A stretch of 64,000 nucleotides of DNA from Lepiota brunneoincarnata (taxonomy: Eukaryota > Basidiomycota > Agaricomycetes > Agaricales > Agaricaceae), in contig JAEBUN010000014.1 in assembly GCA_023014365.1 (NCBI GenBank), positions 434,001 to 498,000 of the forward strand. The letters run 5' to 3'. The notes beneath the pieces are model-generated. The model had not been told where the DNA came from. It searched no databases and saw only the letters and a list, made by a program, of their open reading frames with translations. Below, in pieces: positions 10,572 to 20,469 of this stretch. Position 1 is the stretch's first letter, and each line of letters begins with the position of its first letter. The translations under genes were made by a program, and so were the position numbers.

Positions 10572-11475
10572 GCTTATACATTATGCGAAGTTTGGGTCAA
10601 TATTGTTGGACGAGAGACAGCAGAGGTATTCTCAGCCCAAGCGAGAGCTATGCGGCTTAAGAATGGTGTTGGAACAGGAGAAATATTTGTTGTGGGGATC
10701 GAGAAATCTAGTAGTGGAAACAGACGCGAAGTTTCTCTTTGGGATGTTAAACAACCCAGGAAAACTCCCGAACGCTACTGTAAACCGTTGGGTGGACTTC
10801 ATTAGATCGTTCCACTTCACGCTAGTACACAAAGAAGGAAAGACATTTGGGCTGGATGGACTGTCCAGACGACGTTACTATCCCGGTGATGAGACAGCCC
10901 GTCGTTTCGACGACGGATCCGAGGACGAGGGAGAGGAGTTCGAGTTGATCAAAGGAGATCCGGGGGCTGCAGATCCGTTACCCTTGGAAGCCTTCTGTGA
11001 TGAGATCGACAGTCGCTCTGGCTTCTACCAGGGTCTGGCGCGTGATGTGTATGATTTTGAGTATGAGCTGGATCAAGCTCGGGAAGAGTACTTGGATGAA
11101 CAACAGGCTAAGCTTAGGGTTATAGAAGACCCAGCGTGCCCAGAAAACCACCGACAAGTACTAAGCTTAATGACGGATGTCAGGCTAGTGCCAGATTTCG
11201 AAGAGGAAAAGTTGACCGAGATAGAGGAAGCGTATGATGAATCGCATAGGACAGATACAGCGCGAATACAAGACGGAAGAATACCCAAAGTCAGGGAATA
11301 CCTGGAAACAGGGGGCAGTAGCGCAGCTGAAGGCTTGGATGAGCCGGATCTGTGTAAGCTTAAGCATATGGTGGAGCATTTCTTCTTGGACGAAGAGGGG
11401 AGACTGTATAGGATGAGCCCTAGCGGTCAGCATCAGCTAGTAGTGGATAAGGAGCAACGTATGTATATGTTGTGA
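10531..11475 (+). CDS. pol: RNase H and linker of Pol, after a +1 frameshift
   Basis: The frame continues the RNase H fold (YYIYQRDG, FSQPKREL-like SQPKRELCGL, VETDAKFL, GLDGLSRR near its end) and then a long acidic linker of about 200 residues leading to the integrase zinc-binding region. The in-frame TGA at 11473-11475 interrupts the protein just before the HHCC motif. The integrase follows in the same frame, so one substitution would account for the break. Confidence 0.85.
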   Translation: MGYYIYQRDGEDAKLIHYAKFGSILLDERQQRYSQPKRELCGLRMVLEQEKYLLWGSRNLVVETDAKFLFGMLNNPGKLPNATVNRWVDFIRSFHFTLVHKEGKTFGLDGLSRRRYYPGDETARRFDDGSEDEGEEFELIKGDPGAADPLPLEAFCDEIDSRSGFYQGLARDVYDFEYELDQAREEYLDEQQAKLRVIEDPACPENHRQVLSLMTDVRLVPDFEEEKLTEIEEAYDESHRTDTARIQDGRIPKVREYLETGGSSAAEGLDEPDLCKLKHMVEHFFLDEEGRLYRMSPSGQHQLVVDKEQRMYML

Positions 11476-12174
11476 GCCAGCCACGACTTCCTAGGACACA
11501 GGGGAATATACGCAACCACTAAGCTTATAACGCAGAGGTTCTGGTGGCCGGAAGTTGAAGGAGACGTAACTTGGTATGTGCAATCGTGCCATCTATGCCA
11601 GCAACGACAAAAGGCGATCATCGAGACGCCGCCAATAGTAACGCCCACGCCGTCGATATTCCAAGTGCTACATGTGGACACACTACATATGACGCCAAGT
11701 TCTAATGGGTGTAGTTATATTGTGCATGGAAGGTGTGGACTGTCGTCCTGGATGGAGGCAAAAGCTTTGAGAAAAGAGAATGCTAGTTCGATTGCACAGT
11801 GGTTATTTGAAGATATCATTTGCAGATGGGGCTGTATAGTGAAGATTGTCACGGACAACGGTTCTCCATTTAAGAAAGCTGTTCGATGGCTGGAAGAAAA
11901 ATATGGGATAAAAGGAGTAACGATATCTCCTTACAATTCCAAAGTGAACGGGATTATTGAAAGAGCCCACTGGGATGTGCGGCAAATGTTGTACAAAGCT
12001 ACAGATGGAGATGTCAAAAAGTGGTATTGGCACCTACCGCACGTTATGTGGGCAGATCGGATAACCATTAGAAAAGGAATGGGGTGTTCCCCGTACTTTC
12101 TGGTAACCGGAGTGCACCCGACTGCTACCTCTGGATGTCAAAGAGGCCACTTGGCTAGTACAACTACCAAATAA
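11476..12174 (+). CDS. pol: Integrase: HHCC zinc-binding and catalytic core
   Basis: In the same frame as the RNase H segment, directly after the TGA, comes HDFLGHRG...SCHLCQQRQ, the HHCC zinc-binding motif. The catalytic core shows the three acidic residues: D in VLHVDTLH, D in VTDNGSPF and E in GIIERAHWD, with about 34 residues between the last two as expected for the DDE integrases of LTR elements. A one-base disturbance near 12130 shifts the frame, so this segment ends prematurely at 12172-12174. Confidence 0.9.
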   Translation, partial: ASHDFLGHRGIYATTKLITQRFWWPEVEGDVTWYVQSCHLCQQRQKAIIETPPIVTPTPSIFQVLHVDTLHMTPSSNGCSYIVHGRCGLSSWMEAKALRKENASSIAQWLFEDIICRWGCIVKIVTDNGSPFKKAVRWLEEKYGIKGVTISPYNSKVNGIIERAHWDVRQMLYKATDGDVKKWYWHLPHVMWADRITIRKGMGCSPYFLVTGVHPTATSGCQRGHLASTTTK

Positions 12175-12658
12175 GTACTTAACCATGGCCGAGTTAATAG
12201 GATACCGAGCTCAGGCTTTGGCAAAACATGTTCGGCATGTTGAGGAGGTGCGTCAGCGTGTTTCAGACACTAAGCTTAGCAAGGCTTGGGAGATGGAACG
12301 ACAAGCAGCACATAAGATAAAAGATTATCGCTTCGGCCCGGGAGATTTAGTATTAGTGAGAAACACAGCTATAGAGAGCTCAGCAGACAGGAAGATGAAA
12401 CCCAGGTATCTAGGACCCATGGTGGTCATATCTAGATCGAAGGGAGGATCATATATCCTGGCAGAGTTGGATGGCTCTGTATGGCAGAATAAAGTGGCGG
12501 CGTTCAGAGTAATTCCCTACTTAGCCAGAAAACATATGCTGTTGCCGCTGGAGTTACAAGAGTTGTTAGATCTGTCGCCAGAGGGACTGAAGACCCTGGA
12601 GGAGACTACTGAGGATGAGCCTAGTGACAGATGGGAGCCAGAAGAGTTGGAGGGATAG
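12130..12658 (+). CDS. pol: Integrase C-terminal GPY/F-type domain
   Basis: The integrase continues in the next frame with [12 protein letters not shown] and then a basic region ([20 protein letters not shown]). The GPY/F-like module follows ([20 protein letters not shown] and [18 protein letters not shown]). The acidic tail ends at 12656-12658. The GPY/F motif is characteristic of Ty3/gypsy integrases and supports the element's assignment. An ATG at 12185 is within the domain boundary and is not thought to be a genuine start. Confidence 0.85.
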
Positions 12659-12734
12659 AAAAAACCTGATATTGTGGACAGAACTATCTACTTATCGAAG
12701 GAAAACTATCCTGGGGACTGTAACAGCGTTAAGC

Positions 12735-14081
12735 TTAAGCGGGGGAGGACTTGTCCAAGTCGGAAAGGTTGCACAAAAGGCTTTTGAGACGGATGCGCTC
12801 TTGAATGAGGAATTGGAACCTTTTTAAGTTGGCTTCGAGCGAGGGAATAGCATCGATGAAGTCCCGGCTGAGCGAATTGAGGTCGCATTTGACTGACCGA
12901 GCGTCGTCACCGCGAGATTCGGATTCGTACTCGTCGCGAGAGTGAGACAGGAGGTTTTGGAGTTCCTGGAGCAAACGAGCTGCCCGGGAGAAGTGTCAGT
13001 ACCGTTAAGCTTAGCGAAGAGAAGTGAGAAATTGCCCACCAGATAAGCCCGCAAAGGTGCGCTCATCGGAAGCAGACTCGGTACGGGCGCGCTTGGCAGT
13101 ATTGGCGCTGGCTTTGGCTAGAACCTGTTCAGCCCGGACATAACAGCAGTGTTTAGTGTTCATATTGGGAACTTGACAATAGGAAAGAAGACGGACGGTG
13201 CCTTTAGACGATGAGGACTTTTTGACGGTCTCCTAAAGAGGGAGGAAGTCAGAATCAGTGGTTGGGGGGAGTGGAGCTGGCACACCACGTCGGAGGTAGA
13301 CAAACGACGCTTGCGATAAGGCGAGACTACACGAACCTCTTCGACGATAGCTTGAGAGACCTCCTCATTGACCATCATGTCCTGGAGGCGAGCGATTATC
13401 TCAGCCAATGTAATAGGTTGAGAAGCAGCTATATTACCGTGTCAGCACCAGTTGCTCGGGAGTTGGAAGCACTGGGCATACTCTCAGCAAGCTCGGTATT
13501 GGTGTCTACCACAACAGCAGCAGAGACAGGGGCCTTGCGACCTTTGCGAGGCTAAGCTTATACATGAGGAGACGATTGGAGCCAAAAGAACGCTAAGCTT
13601 ACGCGTTTGGGGACAGCAGAGCCTTCGGCAACGTTGGAGGAAGTAGAGCCAGTCATGGACGATGGGTTCTGAGCCTCTTCGGTCCTGGATTTGTGGGATT
13701 CTTCGGAACGAACGCGATTAATGCGGCTACAGCATTCAGAGAGCGCCTTATAGATCACGGGCATCTCATAAGACGAATGGTAGTTGTTTTGGTAAATTTC
13801 GTAGAGCTTGCGGATACGGAAGACATAGTCCTGGTTGACATGAAGCTTGATAGCCTCATTATCCTCCGATAACGCTTCAATATAAGCAGACTAGAAATGA
13901 TTTGGAAACGGCGAGAGAAGCATGGAAAGAGTAGACATACCCCAGGGGCGTTGAACGCAAGGAGAGCCTTCTCGACGAGGGGACGAGCGACTTGGCCGTT
14001 TTGCAGGCGCTGAAGACGACCTTTGGCATTGCTGATGAGATCGTCGAGCTCAACCTGGAGATGGGGGATAGAAGAAGCCAT
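12735..14081 (-). CDS. Antisense accessory gene B of the gypsy element (helical protein)
   Basis: Five exons on the strand opposite to pol fit together with small introns: 13941-14081, 13603-13890, 13289-13551, 13040-13232 and 12735-12979. The start is the ATG at 14081 (MASSIPHLQVELDD). The product is rich in amphipathic helix, with basic clusters (PKR/PRKGRK at an exon junction, AKRARTES) that look like nuclear localisation signals, and a coiled-coil-like C-terminus. Exon 3 needs a one-base shift near 13436. Intron 2 (13552-13602) has the palindrome TAAGCTTA at both its donor and its acceptor, intron 4 contains one, and the stop codon lies in another. I do not recognise the family. Expression from the element's antisense strand is inferred, not shown. 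Confidence 0.6.
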
Positions 14082-14355
14082 TTTCTTGCGAAGGGTGTCT
14101 GCTAGAATGAGACGTCGCTCCCTCGCTTTTATAAGAAAAGGCCGTAGGCAGTGATGACAAATCATAACGAGTGGATGAAGAGCACCCTCCACCCTAAGCT
14201 TATGACCTGAGGGGCCTAGGAAACCTGTAATCTTGAGTAGCCAGCCTTCGACAGACTTGCTGAACCACAGTTGCCTTATTAGGTAACATGTTGCCAGGGT
14301 CTCGCGGTTATCAGTGTGCACAGGGATTCTGATGGAACGGTGAGGGCACCGATTT

Positions 14356-14375
14356 CAATTTGGCTAGGGGGAGAT
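14356..14375 (+). other. Second polypurine-tract-like site inside the element
   Basis: The 20 bases here repeat, with a single difference, the sequence that ends at the 3' LTR boundary (17094-17113): CAATTTGG, then CTAGGGGGAGA, then the start of a TG. It could serve as an additional plus-strand priming site or mark the end of a shorter ancestral element. It sits between the two antisense genes. Confidence 0.5.
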
Positions 14376-14752
14376 GGGTCCCAAGGGGCACTTCAGTTTG
14401 ACAGTTTGACGCGAGCTTTTTCGAACAGCGTGGACAGGCTGGTTCGGGCTTGTAAGTAAACCGGAGCGGATGAGCTGGGTCACTACACGTTGCGGGTCAC
14501 GGCGCGCTGAGATGTCAATAAACATCACTGATAGATCAGAGAGGCATATAATGAGTATATAAGTGACTGGCAACCTAAACTAGCTTAGGAGTCTCCCAGG
14601 AGGTCTTTAGCTTAGCTTTAGGAGATGACAAGAAAGTCAAAAAACAGTTTAGCTTAACTCAGTAGGAGACAAGGAACAACAAGATGACTATTGGGATGTA
14701 TATACATGACAAGATTATATACTACATCCAAGAAGTAAACTAGGCGCAGAGA

Positions 14753-16784
14753 TCACTCAAGGTCTTCTAGAACAGACTCCGGATCCTGAGTCATCAGGAA
14801 AGCGAGGAAGAGAAGCGATTTGAGCTCCTCGAATTCCTCGTATGTCAGGACCCCCAGAAAGTTGTTGGCGAACTCAAAGAACGCCCGAACGTCTTCAAGG
14901 GAGTCGGCCATACCCATCTCTACAAAAGCCACGTCGTTACCGTCCAAGGCAGTCCTGGTAGCTTGCATCTCCTGGACGAATTGATAAACTACACGGCGGT
15001 GGTGAAACGCCGAAGCCTCGTAAGCGACGCGGTTCACCTCCAGGCTGACCAAGCTAGAGGACACAACACGCGCGAACGCGGCCAGATCTAGAAAAATAAA
15101 GAGAATAAGAAAAGGGAAAAATAGTGAACAGAGAAACTTACGGTATTCACTGGTCAGTGAGGATGTGACCAGGGCGTTCGCAACGCTGGCCGAAACCCGG
15201 GGATGGTCCGCGAAGGTACAAGGGTAGTTGTACAAGTCGCAGCTGCGACACTTCTTACCCTTGCCCAGAGGCTCGCACTCCAACTTACAAGCAGCGCAAG
15301 AAGGACACTGAGACTGAGGTGGCACGTACTGGAGCAGATGTCAAAGCCGTCAGTAAGGAACCACGAGAAAACTTGGAGAACGTACCGAAAGCTGGCTAGC
15401 TGCCAGCAGCCTAGGAAAGTCCTCACAAAAGAGCGGGACTGGGTGCCGGTATCCATGGTCCTGAATAATTTCGGCCTCAGAGCGCCGAACGCGAGCCCGG
15501 GGAACGTATTTCTTTGTCCGCGTGTTGGAACTCTTCTTGGACGAAAGGACACGTTGTTGACGCGACGGGCCAGCATGAGGGGACTCTTGAGGGATCTCCG
15601 GAACCACCGGGCTAGGCAAACGAGAAAGGACAGGGGGTCGGAGAAGCTAAGAACGCGTCTTGAAAAACAAAAGTCGGTTCTTGAGGGGCAGGCGAAGGCT
15701 CCAGAAGGAGCTCCAAATCTGGAGAAGGAGAAATCTCCACGGCGCTTGCGGGAGACGCGACTGGAGCGCCAGCTAAGTGAGGTGGTGATGGTGTTGGGCA
15801 CCTAGGCAAAGCCAGCACCTGTTGCCCATCCAGAGAAGAGGACCAGCTAAAGATTTTGAAGAGGTCGGCTTGAGAGATCTCAGGGACTGGAGAACGCGAT
15901 GACAAGTTAGAACCCGCCAGGAATAAGGGGAGAGGGGGCGGCGTCGATGATTTCGCCCTCTGTTTGCCTTTAAAGGCAGCTGGTATACGCGCTAAAGCAG
16001 AAGTCAGCGGAAAGAACAAATATATCGTAAAAAACGACTAAGCTTACGCGTTGAAGTAGCAGAAGAGAGTACGGGGGAAGAAGGCCGGTTTGTTGAAGGG
16101 CCTGGCACCTCCGAACCTGATGCAATACCCAAGGGAGGGAGCACCAGCAAGTCTTCCTCATCCAGGGTGCGCAGAGAGACGGCGAGAGGGGGCAGCGACA
16201 TTGAACTGGACGAAGCCTCTGTGGATAATCCACCAGAGGGCCCGCCAATGGGGATACCTGACGAGGGTTCTGCGGAAAATCCGGCAGAGCGCTTGTCGGT
16301 TGGATTGCACAACGACGCGATGGAAATCACGCGTCTTGGCACTGGAGCGTACAAAGGAGAGGCCGGCGGAGGAGTTGGTTCGCGGGGCGGAGAGTATGGT
16401 GGAGGAGGGGTCCTTGCCACACCCACCTGACGATTTCCGCGAGCTCCTCGAGCTCCTCGCCCTCCTCTAGCCCTCCTAGTATGCGGTGCTGGTGGTTCCC
16501 ATTGAGGTAGGAGGTTGCGACGTGCCGGGAGGCGAATAGTGAGACCTAAAAGTAGAGAAAACATAAGTAAAGACAACGAGAACAGGGGAAAACGCGACTT
16601 ACGTTGCGCGATCGATGATGAAGGCGCGCCTTGGGAAGCCGTTGAGGCGTTGCTTGGCCCAGGGTAGCCTGAAAACAGTGTTAAGAAAACAGACAAAACT
16701 GTAACTCAAACTCTACTTACTGGAAGAAGAGTCCGAGTCCTCCTCGTAGCGAGCACGTTTGCTGCTGCGCGTGTTTCTGTCCAT
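14753..16784 (-). CDS. Antisense accessory gene A of the gypsy element, Zn2Cys6-type protein
   Basis: A multi-exon gene opposite to pol. Exons I can place are 16721-16784 (MDRNTRSSKRAR, a basic nuclear-signal-like start), 16603-16668, 16048-16545, about 15612-15991, about 15386-15619, 15142-15328 and 14753-15087, joined by canonical 50-60 bp introns. The long middle part is Pro/Ser/Arg-rich and disordered. Exon 15142-15328 holds six cysteines spaced C-x2-C-x6-C-x8-C-x2-C-x6-C (CPSCAACKLEC...KKCRSC...C), the exact pattern of fungal Zn2Cys6 binuclear cluster DNA-binding domains. A helical acidic C-terminus follows. The link between the fourth and fifth exons needs a frame change near 15620 (missed intron or indel). 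Intron 3 starts with GTAAGCTTAG, so its donor is one of the element's palindromes. DNA binding is inferred from spacing only. Confidence 0.65.
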
Positions 16785-17102
16785 TGTTGATAGAAGTGAG
16801 CGTTGAAAAGTGAATATGCGAGCACAATAGACGAGTAAGAAGTGAGAGGGAGAACGAAGGAGATGAAACTGAGACCTTGGGACATTTAAAAGACCCAATA
16901 AAGAGATAAAAATTTAAGCTATAGCAACAAGAAGTTGATCTATACATTTAAACTCGGTGACATGACATCATTCTGAAATAAGCTTAGCGAAAGTGTGCTA
17001 CCCTTGAAGCTGGTGAACGTTCTAGACCATAGAGCGCGTCAGAGAGACTCAGATACTGCGAATTTGAAGGAGATAATGACTGAGGACAGTCAGCAATTTG
17101 GT

Positions 17103-17112
17103 TAGGGGGAGA
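17103..17112 (+). other. Polypurine tract
   Basis: The purine run AGGGGGAGA directly abuts the TG that starts the 3' LTR, the expected position for the plus-strand primer of reverse transcription. Confidence 0.8.
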
Positions 17113-18409
17113 TGATATGCCGATTTCACGCCTATACATGAATTCCGTACTCCGGAACGATTCTCTACATAGAATCATTGGCTATATCATTAAAGAACTC
17201 TATAGAGGATTGGTACTATATCCCGTAGTAGCCAGTTTGACCGAACTGAGGATATTCGAGCCTCGGAAGTGTTCAAACCAGCTCATTATCACTAAGCTTA
17301 GTGAACCAAGCTATCAGAATGCTCTCCGGAGGGATTCAGGACTCTACATAGCCTATCGAGTATACCCCGGTCGCATCCAGGGACCTTACGAGCAGTTTTC
17401 TGATGAACCCGAATGCGTTTGAACATAAAAGAATGTACCTAGCGGCTGTCGCAGGCGTATTACGTCTATAGCGAGTTCAATAATGATGACCGGACCACGG
17501 AACGGAACGTCCAACGTTCGGGAGGCAATACCCGATGCCCAAAACCCTAGAAACATCAAAGACTCCTAATTAACAAGTGCTTTGTGGGTCCCGGCACTTC
17601 GGCATTCTGCTTAACTGAGATTAATTACAACGGATCAAGGGATTGTCCATCCGCTATACATTCCGATCATAATTGATCCGGAAACTTAACGCGCTCGCGT
17701 GGACGCAGAATAATGCAGCCGAGCACGGAGCACGTCTGGCTGGATTGCCATTCGTTAATCAGAGAAAAACCCATAACCCAGGGTGAGGTAGAAATGCTGC
17801 CGAACCTTCCAAAATGTTCTACAGTGCCTGTAACAATTAAGCTTATTGTTTTCTATTTCATATTTACTATCTCTCGTATGTATCTAAACAATATAAATAC
17901 GGTCGCACTTGTTTGTGGAGAGGAGGTCTCACCCCCACTTCCACACGCAAGTCTGCGAGCTGTGATCAAGAACGGTTTCAGAGGGCTATTTAGTGTGCGT
18001 CGTTAAGTGTGATTTCTTCGGTCGTCGACCAACCCAGGGACAGAGACAGAGACCAGAGTTCAGAGTTTAGAGTTCCAGAGTGCTAGAGACAGAGACAGAG
18101 ACAGAGACCAGAGTTCAGAGACCAGAGACCAGAGACCAGAGACCCAGCGCTTTGAATTGACAGGGATTGTCTTTTCATTGTTGCACCGTACGGCTAAGAT
18201 AACTTCAACGGCTGTTTGTTAACCTCTAAAAACACTACTCTCTTGAATTTCGCTGTCAGAACGCACCCCCAGAACACCCTAAAAGACGAAACTGTTCATT
18301 ATCTATCTCATTCCACTTGTATTAGCTTAAGCTTATCGAATAGCGGCTAAGCTTAGTGAAAACGAGCCCCCTATCTATATTAAAACCTACGAAAGTTTCT
18401 ACCTTTTCA
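17113..18409 (+). repeat. 3' LTR of the gypsy element
   Basis: Same length and order as the 5' LTR, with its own four TAAGCTTA copies (17293, 17838, 18328, 18348) and the TATA-like box at 17892-17899. It is followed by GCGG, repeating the four bases that precede the 5' LTR. Confidence 0.95.
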
Positions 18410-18413
18410 GCGG

Positions 18414-19832
18414 ACCCCAGGTATGACTGAACCTCATTTTTCCACTGACCCAGTGATCAAAACCAACAGTAGAACAACAAGCATAACAAGATGACACAGG
18501 AAGAACTGTTGGAAATGTTCCCTGGGGAAGTCAATCTTGAAGAGGAGATCAAAATCATTGAGAGCTTCAGTGGAAAAGCAGCAGAAGAGTGGACCAAACG
18601 AGAGCCAAATTACAATCCAGGGCCAATGGCCAATATGGCCAAGCTTTGAACAATATGGGAGGAAGAAATGGCACACAGGGCCTGAGAGGAAGAAATGGCA
18701 CAAAAGGCACAAGAGAAAAAACAGAGGGCATAGCATTGGGGGGAAAAAAGGAGCAGAGGGACTAAGGGCATCACATGCAAAGCAGAGGGAGGGCAAGAAC
18801 CCATACCCCCACACTAGATAGTCCATAGTTTTCTTTAGATAAATCATTGGGGGAAACCCTATGAATGGCTGATGGACAGTGCTGATAGTTCAGAGTCCCC
18901 ACTGTCCAGATGCTAGCCAGCCTGTCAAACCTCAGCAATTGGTTTTTGGTTTGGTCTTGCAGTTTGTTGCCACTGCTTGCCTTACCAATCACTAACTTAA
19001 TAAGTAGATGGGTTAGCCTGGATGAAGCCTGTGTTATGAACCAGTCCACAAACACAAAAAACCTTGAGATTGGACTGCCTTGGTCATCCATTAGATAGCA
19101 TTGGATCATGAGGAAGTTACAGAATGGGATTGGTAAAAGCAAGGGCATGCTTTCTCACCTATGCTTCAATGGCCACATGAGGAATGTGCAGGCCATAGCC
19201 CTTTGGTGCTCAGGGTGCCAAAGTCCCTTGTCTATCAGGATTTATCTATAGCCGACATATACTTATGATATTGATATCAGTACTCTGTTGATTGTCAAGT
19301 CCCCCCCCAGGTGAATGCTGACTAGGATGACCAATCACCTCAAGATCCAGGATACCTGGGACTCTGGGAAATATGCATTGCAATGATTAGGTATCAATCT
19401 ATTCCAAAAGGACCTGACACTTAGTATGGATGGAGGCTTGACCATATGATATAGAACTGATATTTCACTAAACATCACCTTCCATGTATTTTATCAGTCT
19501 GAAAGAGATGCAGAAGTAAAAGGAATGGAAGAATGCTGGACAGTGGCCTGGGAGTCATCATTGGCATCCACAAGGTCCTCAAGCATCAATAGATGGAGTT
19601 CTGCCTTCCTAAACCAACAGGGCCATTGTATATTGGTGCTTGAGATATTCTGACATATGGCAGGCAATTGGTGTGTCCCTCAGCCATATGCACCAATAGC
19701 CAAATGTAACAGGATGAATGGTTATGAATTTACATATAAGGGTGAGATGTACAGTTTCTAGTCTTTGTCCAGCTCAACACCCAACTCACCCAACAGGCCT
19801 TTACACCTTCACCCTGTGCATGAACTCTTACA
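18414..19832 (+). other. Degenerate flank with a short gag-like remnant
   Basis: At 18491-18648 an ATG opens 52 codons of an acidic, helical protein (MTQEELLEMFPGEVN...), followed by a broken stretch repeating EEEMA and KAQEKK in shifting frames up to about 18800. This looks like the N-terminus of a decayed gag or similar coiled protein. From about 19430 the sequence matches 2320 onwards and represents the promoter side of the DUF5648 gene duplicate. No intact gene is present. Confidence 0.4.
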
Positions 19833-20469
19833 ATGAAGAATATCTTCTTTACTCTTCTTGTGACTGTTCTGTTGAGCCATATCTTAGCGCAATGCAAATC
19901 TATTAATATTCAATCTGTGCATACAAACATTTATTCTTACATGCTCTTAATCTCATGATACTTAATACTTAATCCTTCAAAGCAGCATCGAGCCACTGAT
20001 AACCTGTGGAGACCCATTGGTTACTACAACATACTACAAAGCATTCCAGTCTGCAGGCTTCATGCATGGGATCAGCACTCTGGCAGCATTTGTTAACACA
20101 GATGCATGTGGAGATGCTTGTGTCAAAGTACCAAGCCATCCAGATCAATGTCCCTTATTGTTTTCTTGGCTATTTCATATTGCCCATGGTCACCATAGGT
20201 ACTCCATCATGGACTCTTTTATATTCCTGCTAGCAATGATGATCAAGTTACATTACTTAGTAAATACTTGTACATATTCTCATCATATTTAGGTAGTGGT
20301 CTGAGCACCTGTGGATGCCAGTTTTTCTATACTGGGTCTCAGGTGCATACATACCCTCAATGTATCCTCACATGTGCTTACAGTTTTTCTATACTGGGTC
20401 CCAGTGGTCCCAAATTTATATATTGTGTCTCAAGCTATACATCTGTGCAAATACCCAATCATCAGGTTA

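Larger units (their letters stand above)
4637..18355. repeat. Dispersed palindrome TAAGCTTA, 27 exact copies confined to the gypsy element
   Basis: Exact copies start at 4637, 5182, 5672, 5692, 6183, 7633, 7705, 8862, 8983, 9359, 10569, 11109, 11162, 11355, 11520, 12271, 12730, 13006, 13553, 13594, 14195, 16039, 16979, 17293, 17838, 18328 and 18348. A random 8-mer would be expected about 0.2 times in this length. Most are extended to CTAAGCTTAG. Near-copies (AAAGCTTA, GAGCTTA) add more. I found none in the other 50 kb of the window. In pol the copies are read as Lys-Leu or Leu-Ser-Leu, the two frames in which the motif has no stop. In the antisense gene region the seven copies fall in introns, flanks, exactly at splice junctions or at the stop codon. 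Confidence 0.9.
4457..18409 (+). mobile_element. Ty3/gypsy LTR retrotransposon with antisense accessory genes (13,953 bp)
   Basis: Two 1297-bp LTRs (4457-5753, 17113-18409) bound the element. The flanking duplication is GCGG (4453-4456 / 18410-18413); it would be AGCGG if the terminal A is counted as target. The order gag, protease, reverse transcriptase, RNase H, integrase with a GPY/F-type tail is that of Ty3/gypsy. Between pol and the 3' LTR lie 4.4 kb carrying two spliced genes on the opposite strand. The LTRs differ at only four positions (all transitions, about 0.3 percent), so the insertion is young. Pol is nevertheless interrupted by an in-frame TGA and two one-base shifts, and gag by a TAG, so this copy looks non-autonomous unless those are sequence errors. 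Confidence 0.95.

Noticed and set aside
6400..11681. Many minus-strand frames opposite gag-pol
   Set aside because: They mirror the strongly coding plus strand, have no consistent splice signals and show no domain.
4637..18355. TAAGCTTA copies as HindIII cloning or assembly artefacts
   Set aside because: They occur within open reading frames, at homologous positions in both LTRs and with variable flanks, and are absent from the rest of the window.
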